From positions 27,484 through 35,727 of the forward strand of contig DHWK01000117.1 of the NCBI GenBank assembly GCA_002413145.1: 8,244 nt of DNA, written 5' to 3'. Below are positions 1 to 6,351 of the stretch, piece after piece. The first letter of the stretch is position 1; each line of letters begins with the position of its first letter. The DNA is from a bacterium UBP12_UBA5184 (lineage in GTDB: Bacteria; Vulcanimicrobiota; Vulcanimicrobiia; Vulcanimicrobiales; Vulcanimicrobiaceae). The notes under the pieces are model-generated. The model worked only from the letters and a program-made list of their open reading frames with translations, was not told the origin of the DNA and did no database searches. Made by a program: the position numbers and the translations under genes.

Positions 1-133
1 GCCTCAGGCTGCGCAGTATCGCCGGCCGATTCGCGCCGAGTTCCGACGCGGGGATCGCCGCCAGCGAACCGTCCTCGAGCCGCACGGTCGCGCCGAGCTG
101 GTGGACGCTGATCACGAGGCCGGCTACCCGCAA
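1..133 (-). CDS. S1-domain RNA-binding protein, N-terminal fragment (YabR-like)
   Basis: The first 44 codons of a gene that runs off the left edge. The translation contains GLVISVHQLGATVRLEDG followed by IPASEL, which fits the start of an S1 (OB-fold) RNA-binding domain: G-x-V, then V-x3-GA-x-V-x-L-x2-G, then a [IV]-x-x-SE[LV] strand. The chosen start is TTG at 133-131, five bases after the stop of the septum gene, because it leaves a short lead into the first beta strand, as in single-domain S1 proteins. A GTG at 115-113 is in frame but would cut into that strand. No clear Shine-Dalgarno sequence is visible for either. In Bacillus subtilis, divIC is followed by the S1 protein YabR, so the neighbour supports the call. 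The rest of the protein is not visible, so a longer protein with further S1 repeats cannot be excluded. Confidence 0.6.
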   Translation of the reverse strand, partial: MRVAGLVISVHQLGATVRLEDGSLAAIPASELGANRPAILRSLR

Positions 134-138
134 CGCTG

Positions 139-501
139 CTACCGCCGCTCGCCGCTTTTCGATTGCGGCGCAGGTGTCGCAGACTTGAGGTAGATCAGCT
201 CTTCGTGCGGCGCCACGACGTGCAGCCGGTCGTGAATCTCCGGAATCGCTCCATGCGGATCCGACAAACGCTCGATCAAGCGCCGCTGTTTGCGCTCCTT
301 CAATTTGAGGCTAGAGATATCGGCGCGGGTGGCAGATAGCGCGTGGCTCAGAGCGACGTTACGCTCGACGACGCGTTCGTACTGAACGGCGACCAGCGCG
401 ACGATGGCGAGCGCCGCGCCGGCCAGCATCACGCGGCTGGCGAGCCGCATCACGTTTTTCAAGCGAGCCCGCCGGCGCGCACGGGGCCCTTTCCCCGCCA
501 C
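139..501 (-). CDS. Septum formation initiator (DivIC/FtsB-like) membrane protein
   Basis: A 120-residue bitopic membrane protein with the layout of the DivIC/FtsB/FtsL group, which bridges early and late divisome proteins. Residues 1-20 are strongly basic (cytoplasmic side). About 21-40 form one hydrophobic helix, and 42-80 are a charged heptad-like coiled coil. Residues 81-105 (DPHGAIPEIHDRLHVVAPHE, then ELIYL) resemble the conserved tail of the family, where a short helix is followed by a 'V-x-P-x-E-x-x-Y-x-L' strand. The tail is short and Ser/Lys-rich. The GTG start at 501 makes the gene overlap the accA end by 43 bases. In-frame alternatives at 453 (GTG) and 450 (ATG), just after the accA stop, would still keep the membrane helix. 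No start has a good Shine-Dalgarno sequence. The downstream S1-domain gene matches the divIC-yabR order. Whether it is the DivIC or the FtsL type cannot be told from sequence alone. Confidence 0.75.
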   Translation of the reverse strand: MAGKGPRARRRARLKNVMRLASRVMLAGAALAIVALVAVQYERVVERNVALSHALSATRADISSLKLKERKQRRLIERLSDPHGAIPEIHDRLHVVAPHEELIYLKSATPAPQSKSGERR

Positions 502-1424
502 GAGCCGATGCGCCGGTATTTACGGTATCGCGTGTCGAGGAGTTCTGCGGCGGGCAGCGCCGCGAGCCGCGAGAGCGCCCGTTCGATTCCGTCGAGGACG
601 CGCTGAATGAAGGGTGCGGAGTCGCGATGCGCGCCGCCGAGGGGTTCGGGGGCGATCTCGTCGACGATTCCGAAGCCGAGCAAATCGTTGCTCGTCAATT
701 TGAGGTGTTCGGCCGCCTCGGGGGCGCGCGCGGCGTCGCCCCACAAAATGGCGGCGCAGCCCTCAGGAGAGGCGACCGAATAGACCGCGTTTTCGGCCAT
801 GATCACGTGGTCGGCCAGTGCGATCGCAAGGGCGCCGCCCGAGCCGCCTTCGCCCACGATCGCCGCGACCACCGGAACCGCGACGCGCGTAAGCGTCATC
901 AAACAGCCGGCGATCGCCTCCGACTGCGCGCGCTCTTCCGAACCGATTCCGGGATCGGCCCCGGAGGTATCGACGAAGCTGACGATCGGCAGATGAAAAC
1001 GCGCCGCCAAATCCATCAAACGGCTCGCCTTCCGATAGCCTTCGGGCGAGACCATCCCGAAGTTCCGGCGAATGTTCTCTTTGGTGTCGCGTCCCTTTTG
1101 CTGCGATAGCACCATGACGTTGCGCCCGCGCAGCTTCGCGAATCCGCCGACGAGCGCCGGGTCGTCGCGAAAATGACGGTCGCCATGCAATTCGTCGAAG
1201 GCATCCAGGGCTGCGAGATAATCTGAGGCGATCGGCCGCTTGGGGTGCCGCGCCATGTTCACGCGCTCCCAAGCCGACAACGTTCCGAAGAGGTCGCGAC
1301 GGAGTGCCTCGACCTTCTGCTCGAGCGCGAGCATCTCGCCGCCGCTGGTTCCCCGCTCGCGCAATTGTCCGATGCGCGCTTCGAGTTCGGTCAGACCTTT
1401 CTCGCGCTCGACGATCACGTTCAC
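459..1424 (-). CDS. accA: Acetyl-CoA carboxylase carboxyltransferase subunit alpha
   Basis: The alpha subunit of the cytoplasmic alpha2-beta2 carboxyltransferase. It moves CO2 from carboxybiotin on the biotin carboxyl carrier protein to acetyl-CoA, giving malonyl-CoA for fatty acid synthesis. At 321 residues it is close to the usual ~320. A helical N-terminal part (1-55) precedes a crotonase-fold core. Family signatures are DTSGADPGIGSEER (152-165), the oxyanion-hole glycine run GEGGSGGA (191-198) and SPEGCAAILW (219-228). The stretch QQKGRDTKENIRRNFGM (108-124) is also typical. The GTG start overlaps the accD stop by four bases (GTGA), so translation is probably coupled and the two subunits made in equal amounts. 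Biotin carboxylase and carrier protein genes are not in the window. The last ~14 codons are shared, in another frame, with the septum gene if its longest start is used. Confidence 0.97.
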   Translation of the reverse strand: MNVIVEREKGLTELEARIGQLRERGTSGGEMLALEQKVEALRRDLFGTLSAWERVNMARHPKRPIASDYLAALDAFDELHGDRHFRDDPALVGGFAKLRGRNVMVLSQQKGRDTKENIRRNFGMVSPEGYRKASRLMDLAARFHLPIVSFVDTSGADPGIGSEERAQSEAIAGCLMTLTRVAVPVVAAIVGEGGSGGALAIALADHVIMAENAVYSVASPEGCAAILWGDAARAPEAAEHLKLTSNDLLGFGIVDEIAPEPLGGAHRDSAPFIQRVLDGIERALSRLAALPAAELLDTRYRKYRRIGSWRGKGPVRAGGLA

Positions 1425-2302
1425 GGGACGGCGAGCTCGGGGACCGCCTTGAGCGGTGCGACGCGCTGCCGGCCGACGGCGTAGTCGAGAAGCCGCACCA
1501 GCGCCGGCCGTAACTCGCGCCGGTCGAGCACCATGTCGATGTGACCTTTTTCGAGCAGAAATTCGGCGGTCTGAAAATTCTCGGGAAGTTTTTGGCGGAT
1601 CGTCTGTTCGATCACACGCCGCCCGGCAAACCCGATGGCGGCGCGCGCTTCGGCGAGAATCAAATCGGCGGCGAATCCAAACGAGGCGGAAACTCCGCCC
1701 GTCGTCGGATCCGTGAGCACCGCGATGTAGAGGTTACCCTCGGCTTTGAAGCGTTGCAACGCGAGGGTCGTCTTCGCCATCTGCATCAGCGCGAGCATCC
1801 CCTCTTCCATCCGCGCTCCACCGCTGGCTGTGAAAATGATACACGGTAACCGCCGGCGCCGCCCTTCTTCGAGCAGATTGGTGATGCGCTCGCCGACGAC
1901 CGTCCCCATCGTCCCACCGCGAAAATTGAAGTCCATGACGCCGAGGGCGACGGGGAACCCGTCGAGCGTGCCAAAACCCGTGACCACCGCTTCGGAGAGT
2001 TTTGACTTCTCCCGGTCGCGCTTGAGCTTTTGCGGATAGGGGCGCTTGTCGGCCCAGCCCAGTGGATCTCCGGGGAGAATGTCCGCGCCGATTTCGACAA
2101 AGTCACCGTCGACCAGCGTGTTGACGCGATCGTAGGCGTGCATCCGAATGTGGTGGCCGCAGCGCGAACAGACCCAGAGATTCGCAACGAGATCTTTCCG
2201 ATAGAGCATCTCGCTGCATCTCGGACATTTCTGCCACAGCGACGCGTCGTCGGCGGTAACGTCCTTTTCGCGCCGTTTGCGCAGCCACTCGGGAACGGGC
2301 AC
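1421..2302 (-). CDS. accD: Acetyl-CoA carboxylase carboxyltransferase subunit beta
   Basis: The zinc-binding beta subunit of the carboxyltransferase, partner of AccA encoded directly downstream. The protein has 293 residues, usual for the family. A four-cysteine zinc ribbon is formed by C26, C29, C45 and C48 (CPRC and CSRC). The crotonase-fold core follows, with MDFNFRGGTMG (123-133), SGGARMEEG (160-168) and TDPTTGGVSASF (197-208), all diagnostic of AccD. The GTG start is fixed by an in-frame TAA immediately before it (2305-2303); no longer version is possible. Only a weak GGA lies upstream as ribosome-binding site. A 77-base gap separates it from the glycosyltransferase gene upstream. I see no convincing promoter there, so read-through is possible. 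Confidence 0.97.
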   Translation of the reverse strand: MPVPEWLRKRREKDVTADDASLWQKCPRCSEMLYRKDLVANLWVCSRCGHHIRMHAYDRVNTLVDGDFVEIGADILPGDPLGWADKRPYPQKLKRDREKSKLSEAVVTGFGTLDGFPVALGVMDFNFRGGTMGTVVGERITNLLEEGRRRRLPCIIFTASGGARMEEGMLALMQMAKTTLALQRFKAEGNLYIAVLTDPTTGGVSASFGFAADLILAEARAAIGFAGRRVIEQTIRQKLPENFQTAEFLLEKGHIDMVLDRRELRPALVRLLDYAVGRQRVAPLKAVPELAVP

Positions 2303-2379
2303 TTAAGGTCCGTTGCCCGGCGGGTTCGGGCGGCGCAGGCCCTCGAAGAATCGGCACGTGGAGTTCAAGACAGGCACCT

Positions 2380-3123
2380 TCACTTATTCTCCGTCGCCCC
2401 GGGGGAACCGTTCGAGCGGCTGCCTCCCAGCTTCAGCCCGTAGATTCGCCGCAATTGCCGCAGATAGTTCGTGATCTCACCGCTGTTGAGTTTCGACTCG
2501 CCGGCGGTCCGATCTTGGAAGACGTAAGGGACCTCTGTGGCCTTTCCGTAACGCGCTTTAGCGATCACTTCGAGCCCGATCTTGAAGCCGATCGGATCGA
2601 GATCGACCCCGGCCAGTGCGCTGCGTTTTACCAGGAAGAAACCGCTGGTGATATCTTTGACGCGCGTCAGCGGCTTGGCCAGAGCGATCGCGACCAGTGA
2701 GGTGATCTTGCGCCGCAGCGGCCAGTTGCGAATCCCGCCGCCCGGGACGTAGCGGCTGCCGATGGCCAGACCGTACTCGCCGCTCTCTAGGGCCCGCACC
2801 ATCGCCGGGATGATCTGCGGATCGTGACTGAAGTCGCCATCCATGGCGCCGAGGGCCTCGGATTCCGTGCGCGCGAACTTCCAACCGTCGATCACGCCGC
2901 TCGACAAGCCCATCTTTCCGGGCCGGTGTAAACAACGGACGGGATAGCGGTCCGCCAGCGCGTCGACGATCGCGCCCGTGCCGTCGGGGGAGTTGTCGTC
3001 GACGACCACGATCTCACCGTCGAGCGCGTTCGCGCGAAAAACGTCGTCGAGCGTCGCGATCAATTTCTCGATTCCACCGGCCTCGTTGTACGTTGGAACG
3101 ACGAAACTGAATTTGAGCGCCAC
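2380..3123 (-). CDS. Family 2 glycosyltransferase, polyprenol-phosphate mannose synthase-like
   Basis: A 247-residue GT-A fold glycosyltransferase resembling dolichol/polyprenol-phosphate mannose synthase, which transfers mannose from GDP-mannose to a lipid phosphate on the cytoplasmic membrane face. Motifs in order: VVPTYNEAGG (8-17), VVDDNSPDGT (40-49), the metal-binding MDGDFSHDP (94-102; DxD-type), GSRYVPGGG (122-130), and R205 with GESKL (208-212), which is typical of this subfamily. There is no membrane segment after the catalytic domain, so this is the short soluble/peripheral type. The C-terminal ~15 residues are low-complexity and polar. The GTG start is the only candidate after an in-frame TAA at 3135-3133. 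It lies 38 bases after rsmE and may be cotranscribed with it. The sugar is inferred: glucose or N-acetylglucosamine transfer to a polyprenol phosphate is possible in this family. Confidence 0.88.
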   Translation of the reverse strand: MALKFSFVVPTYNEAGGIEKLIATLDDVFRANALDGEIVVVDDNSPDGTGAIVDALADRYPVRCLHRPGKMGLSSGVIDGWKFARTESEALGAMDGDFSHDPQIIPAMVRALESGEYGLAIGSRYVPGGGIRNWPLRRKITSLVAIALAKPLTRVKDITSGFFLVKRSALAGVDLDPIGFKIGLEVIAKARYGKATEVPYVFQDRTAGESKLNSGEITNYLRQLRRIYGLKLGGSRSNGSPGATENK

Positions 3124-3161
3124 CGCGTTATCTTACCACAGCCGCGCGGCAGCTTCATGCG

Positions 3162-3896
3162 TCACAGCTCCCCAGACGCGTATCGCAAGATGCTGCATGC
3201 GACGAGCCCGGCCGTCTCCGTCCGCAAGATGCGCCGGCCGAGCGAGACGGTCTTAGCACCGGCCGCCGTCGCGTACTCGATCTCGGCATGACTGAACCCA
3301 CCTTCGGGCCCGATCGCGACCGCAATCCTGCGAACCCCGGAAAGCAATGCGGGCAACGTTTCGCGCAACGCGGAACGCTCCGCCAACTCCCACAGAACGA
3401 GCGTGCAATCGAACGAAGCGAGCGTGTCGCAGAAATTCTTCCAATCCAGCGGCTCGTCGATGAGCGGGATGTCGCGCCGGCCGCATTGCTCGGCGGCGCT
3501 GCGCGCCAGCCTGCGCCAGCGTTCGGTTTTCCCCGCGCGGGCGTAGGTCGCGGCTGCGCGTTCGGTCAGGAGCGGGATCAGGCGCGCGATGCCGAGCTCG
3601 GTCGCCTTCTCGACGACGAAATCCATCTTCGCGCCTTTTGGAACGGCTTGTGCCAAGACTATCTCGAGAGCAGCTGGCGCAACCGGCCCCTTTGCCTCCG
3701 TCAAGCGCGCCCGAACGTTATGAGCCGCGAGGATCAAGGCGCCGACGAAGGCGCCTCCGCTCGAATCGATGACTTCGATTTCGTCGCCGTCGCGTTTGCG
3801 CAAAACCAGCCTCACCTTGCGCGCGTCGTCGCCGCGCAACTCGACCACGTCACCGGCGCGATAGATTCCCTCGACGAAGAAACGCGGCCGGCTAAT
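3162..3896 (-). CDS. rsmE: 16S rRNA (uracil(1498)-N(3))-methyltransferase
   Basis: A SPOUT-class methyltransferase that uses S-adenosylmethionine to methylate N3 of U1498 in 16S rRNA within the 30S subunit. The N-terminal PUA-like domain begins RPRFFVEG and continues to about residue 75. The C-terminal knotted domain carries GPEGGFSHAE (196-205) and LGRRILRTETA (219-229), which together identify RsmE. The reading frame is open far upstream, but that part is the antisense-like shadow of dnaJ and resembles nothing. No ATG, GTG or TTG occurs near the domain start. The ATT at 3896-3894, overlapping the dnaJ stop (ATTAG), gives 244 residues, almost exactly the E. coli length (about 243). I therefore place the start there, with caution. 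The first in-frame GTG downstream would remove the conserved RFFV segment. The position after dnaJ matches Bacillus, where rsmE (yqeU) ends the dnaK operon. Confidence 0.88.
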   Translation of the reverse strand: MSRPRFFVEGIYRAGDVVELRGDDARKVRLVLRKRDGDEIEVIDSSGGAFVGALILAAHNVRARLTEAKGPVAPAALEIVLAQAVPKGAKMDFVVEKATELGIARLIPLLTERAAATYARAGKTERWRRLARSAAEQCGRRDIPLIDEPLDWKNFCDTLASFDCTLVLWELAERSALRETLPALLSGVRRIAVAIGPEGGFSHAEIEYATAAGAKTVSLGRRILRTETAGLVACSILRYASGEL

Positions 3897-5004
3897 CGGC
3901 TTTGAACGCGTCCTTGACGCGCTCGAAAAACGAACGATCTTCGATCTTGTCGCCGCGCAACTCGGCGTACTCCTCGAGCAATTCGCGCTCGCGGCGCGCG
4001 AGCTTCGCGGGCACGGCGACGTGAACGGTGACGAGCAAATCGCCGCGCGAACCACCTCGTACGTGCGGCATTCCGCGGCCGCGCAAACGGTAGGCCGAGC
4101 CGGTTTGCGTCCCCGCGACGATCGCCAAATCGAGCGGCTGTCCCTCGAGCGACTCGACCGAAACCGTTCCGCCGAGTGCCGCCTGCGTGAACGAGATCGG
4201 GATGTCGAGGAACAGATCGGCGCCCTCGCGACGGAAGCGCGGGTGCTGCGCGACGCCCAGATAGACGTAGAGATCGCCCGCCGGGCCACCGCGAGTCCCG
4301 CCCTCGCCGGCGCTCGCGATCCGGATGCGGCTTCCCTCGTCGACGCCGGCCGGAATCTTGACGGTTAACGTTCGCGTTTGCTCGGTACGGCCGTGACCGC
4401 GACACGACTCGCACGGCGCTGCCGCGAACTCGCCTTCGCCGCCGCATTTCGGACAGGTGCTTTGGGTGACGAACGCGCCGAGCGGCGTCTGGCGCGAGGT
4501 GCGCGCGACCCCGCTGCCGCCACAGCGATCGCAGCGGCTCGCGCTCGTCCCGGGCCGAGCGCCGCTGCCGTGGCAGATCTCGCACCCCGCGAGGTGCTGG
4601 AACGAAATCTCGCGCTCGGCGCCGCGATACGCCTCCTCGAGCGTGATCTGGAGGTCGTACCGAAGATCGGCGCCACGCTGCGGTCCCGCCGCCCGCGTAG
4701 GGCCGGCGCGGCCGCCGAAAAACATGTCGAAGATGTCACCGAAACCCTCGGGCGATGCGAACGGACCAAAACCGCCCGCCCCACTCGAATTCGGAACGGA
4801 CCCGAAACGGTCGTAATGACTGCGTTTCAGCGGGTCCGAGAGGATCTCGTAGGCTTCGTTGATTTCTTTGAAGTGGCGCTCGGCTGAGATTTTGTCGTCG
4901 GCGACGTCCGGATGAAATTTGCGCGCGAGGCCGCGGTAGGCGCGCTTGATGTCCGCCTCGCTCGCGCCGCGCTCGACGCCGAGGACCGAATAGTAGTCCG
5001 GCAT
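3892..5004 (-). CDS. dnaJ: Molecular chaperone DnaJ (Hsp40, type I)
   Basis: The Hsp40 co-chaperone, which delivers unfolded proteins to DnaK and stimulates its ATPase. The full type I architecture is present in 370 residues. The J domain covers about 3-68 with HPD at 31-33. A Gly/Phe-rich linker (about 68-100) includes FGDIFDMFFGG. The zinc domain has four CxxCxGxG repeats, with cysteines at 141/144, 158/161, 184/187 and 198/201. A substrate-binding C-terminal domain follows, including GDLYVYLGVAQHPRFRREGADL and GRGMPHVRGGSRGDL. The ATG start lies five bases after the hrcA stop, so the two genes form an operon. CIRCE/HrcA control from the promoter at 6113-6141 should apply to it. DnaK and GrpE, its partners, are not encoded here. 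Confidence 0.98.
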   Translation of the reverse strand: MPDYYSVLGVERGASEADIKRAYRGLARKFHPDVADDKISAERHFKEINEAYEILSDPLKRSHYDRFGSVPNSSGAGGFGPFASPEGFGDIFDMFFGGRAGPTRAAGPQRGADLRYDLQITLEEAYRGAEREISFQHLAGCEICHGSGARPGTSASRCDRCGGSGVARTSRQTPLGAFVTQSTCPKCGGEGEFAAAPCESCRGHGRTEQTRTLTVKIPAGVDEGSRIRIASAGEGGTRGGPAGDLYVYLGVAQHPRFRREGADLFLDIPISFTQAALGGTVSVESLEGQPLDLAIVAGTQTGSAYRLRGRGMPHVRGGSRGDLLVTVHVAVPAKLARRERELLEEYAELRGDKIEDRSFFERVKDAFKAD

Positions 5005-5009
5005 TCTAA

Positions 5010-6086
5010 CTAGCGCCGCTCGCTCTCGTCAAAAAGCTTGTTGAGCGATTGTGCGGTCCCGCCGGCAAGCGCCATCAAGCGCGCGTACGGCATGCGGCGC
5101 GGCCCCATGATCGCGAGCACGCCGACGGTCTGGTCGCTGAAGCGGTACGGAACGGTGACCACACTGCACTCCGTAATCTCGTCGGAGCCCAGTTCGTGAC
5201 CGATCCTTACCGTTGGCCCCGCGTCGTTAATGGAATCGGCGACCAAGTCGTAGAGCGTCTTCTGTTCCTCGATGATGCGCAAGATCGAGCGCAGCTTCCG
5301 CAAATCTTGAAACTCCGGTTGGTCGAGCAGGTGCTGGGTCCCACTCGAGGCGACGATGGGTTCGGGCGATCGCGCCGCAGAGCGAAACGCGCTTTCGACG
5401 GCGCGCGCGAGATCGTCGCCGAATCCCGCTGCGCGGACGACCGCTATCACTTCGACGTCGCCGAGTTCGCGCATCGTACGGCCACCGAAGCTCGCGTTCA
5501 GACGGTTCGAAAGGCGCGTGAGATCGTCGGCCGTCACGCTCTCGCTATGCTCGAAATGCGTCTGCAGCGCGACGCCGAGCGAAGTCACAAGGACGGCGAG
5601 TCCGGTTCGCTCCGCTAGCCAGATGAGCTGTATGTGACGGAAGGTCTGCGTTTCGCGCGAGGGTGCGATCATGAAGGCGACGTTGTGCGCGAGTTCGCCG
5701 ACGAGGCGCGTCGTCTGCTCGATCACGCCGTCGAGTTCGCGGCTCGCCGCGCGATACTCGTCGCGAATGCGCTTCGCTTCTTCGCTGCTCAGCGACTCGG
5801 GCTGCATGAGCCGGTCGACGTACGTGCGGTAGCCTGCGTCGGAGGGGATGCGGCCCGCCGAAGTGTGCGGTTGGACCAGATAGCCGCCCGCCTCGAGTTC
5901 GGCCATCTCGTTGCGAATCGTCGCCGACGAGACGCCGAGGTTATATTTCTGCGTCAGGGTCTGCGATCCGACCGGCTCCGCCGTCGCGACGTACTCGTAG
6001 ACGATGGTCGCCAGGATAAAAGCCTTCCGCTGGTCGAGCGGGGGCGCCAGCGGGGTGGCGGCTACGGGCTTGCCTTTAGCAGTCAT
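5010..6086 (-). CDS. hrcA: Heat-inducible transcription repressor HrcA
   Basis: The repressor of class I heat-shock genes. It binds CIRCE operators as a dimer and depends on GroEL for its active fold, so chaperone shortage relieves repression. The protein has 358 residues. A winged-helix DNA-binding region covers about 20-92 with VSSATIRNEMAELE (52-65) and HTSAGRIPSDAGYR (74-87), both hallmark HrcA segments. A GAF-like domain follows (about 110-340), and near the end lies GVLAIMGPRRMPYARLMAL, typical of the family. The ATG start is the furthest upstream possible, since an in-frame TGA sits two codons before it (6092-6090). No Shine-Dalgarno sequence lies at normal distance; an AAGGGGG run lies 19 bases upstream. 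The start codon lies inside the CIRCE element, which implies autoregulation. dnaJ and rsmE follow in the same operon. Confidence 0.97.
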   Translation of the reverse strand: MTAKGKPVAATPLAPPLDQRKAFILATIVYEYVATAEPVGSQTLTQKYNLGVSSATIRNEMAELEAGGYLVQPHTSAGRIPSDAGYRTYVDRLMQPESLSSEEAKRIRDEYRAASRELDGVIEQTTRLVGELAHNVAFMIAPSRETQTFRHIQLIWLAERTGLAVLVTSLGVALQTHFEHSESVTADDLTRLSNRLNASFGGRTMRELGDVEVIAVVRAAGFGDDLARAVESAFRSAARSPEPIVASSGTQHLLDQPEFQDLRKLRSILRIIEEQKTLYDLVADSINDAGPTVRIGHELGSDEITECSVVTVPYRFSDQTVGVLAIMGPRRMPYARLMALAGGTAQSLNKLFDESERR

Positions 6087-6102
6087 GAGTCAGGAGTGCC
6101 AA
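6076..6102. promoter_or_regulatory. CIRCE operator (HrcA binding site)
   Basis: On the plus strand the site reads TTAGCAGTC, nine bases, then GAGTGCCAA. The CIRCE consensus is TTAGCACTC-N9-GAGTGCTAA, so 16 of 18 arm positions match with the exact 9-base spacer. It lies just downstream of the predicted hrcA start point of transcription and covers the hrcA ATG (6086-6084), which falls at the loop/arm border. HrcA bound here would block the hrcA-dnaJ-rsmE transcript. In the mRNA the arms can pair with one G-U and one C-C mismatch, so a hairpin over the start codon is possible. Confidence 0.92.
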
Positions 6103-6112
6103 GTTCCCCCTT

Positions 6113-6141
6113 ACCATAACAAGACGCCCGTTGACGGTCAA
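6113..6141 (-). promoter_or_regulatory. Sigma70-like promoter of hrcA-dnaJ-rsmE
   Basis: Read on the minus strand, a -35 box TTGACC (6141-6136; 5 of 6 consensus) and a -10 box TATGGT (6118-6113; 4 of 6) are separated by exactly 17 bases. The expected start point is near 6106, giving a leader of about 20 bases that runs straight into the CIRCE. The -35 box is part of a small palindrome (TTGAC-G-GTCAA on the plus strand, 6131-6141). I see no matching -10 on the other strand. Confidence 0.75.
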
Positions 6142-6150
6142 GCAAGCAGC

Positions 6151-6351
6151 TCAGGCCCCGGGCGGGCGCAGGCGCAAACAGACGCCGCCGCGACCTTGCA
6201 AGACGAGGCATCGCTCCAACTCAGAGATGGCGCCGAGCGCGCGCGCCCGGTCGAGCGCGACGGCCCGACTCAGCCTGGCGCGGAGCCATTCCATATTCGG
6301 CACGTAGCCGAACGACATGCGCAATCGGAGTGCCAAGCGTCGCAGACTCAT
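6151..6351 (-). CDS. Small Arg-rich hypothetical protein at the end of the ars operon
   Basis: A 66-residue ORF that I do not recognise. Its ATG (6351-6349) overlaps the arsI stop as ATGA, the same junction that joins arsR to arsI. A GGAG lies 11 bases before it. An in-frame GTG at 6363 would add four residues. Codon third positions are mostly G or C, like the neighbouring genes. The product is basic and leucine-rich (MSLRRLALRLRMSFGY at the start, then a helix-like MEWLRARLSRAVALDRARAL). Two cysteines sit near the end (ERCLVLQ and GGVCLRL). No membrane segment or known motif is visible. It ends 9 bases before the hrcA -35 box. It may be real because of the coupled start and codon pattern, but a chance ORF in GC-rich DNA is a serious alternative. 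Confidence 0.4.
   Translation of the reverse strand: MSLRRLALRLRMSFGYVPNMEWLRARLSRAVALDRARALGAISELERCLVLQGRGGVCLRLRPPGA

Noticed and set aside
627..1109. Long plus-strand ORF opposite accA, with similar ones opposite rsmE, dnaJ and hrcA.
   Set aside because: Antisense shadows of GC-rich coding sequence. The minus-strand proteins are unmistakable family members, and the plus-strand translations have no motifs.
3124..3161. GC-rich palindrome and TAAGAT-like -10 box between rsmE and the glycosyltransferase gene.
   Set aside because: The palindrome leaves too small a loop and has no T-run for a terminator. No -35 box stands at the right distance from the TAAGAT.
3897..4289. Long N-terminal extension in the rsmE reading frame (start at 4289).
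   Set aside because: It lies wholly within dnaJ, in another frame. Its Arg/Ser-rich translation is a typical GC-rich frame shadow, and the RsmE domain begins only after the dnaJ stop.
6131..6159. Possible divergent plus-strand promoter using TTGACG at 6131-6136.
   Set aside because: The position of the -10 box is GC-rich (CCCC region), and no gene on that strand follows.
6328..6336. A second GAGTGCCAA, identical to the right arm of the CIRCE.
   Set aside because: The sequence nine bases away bears no resemblance to the other arm, so it is a lone half-site inside the small ORF and most likely chance.
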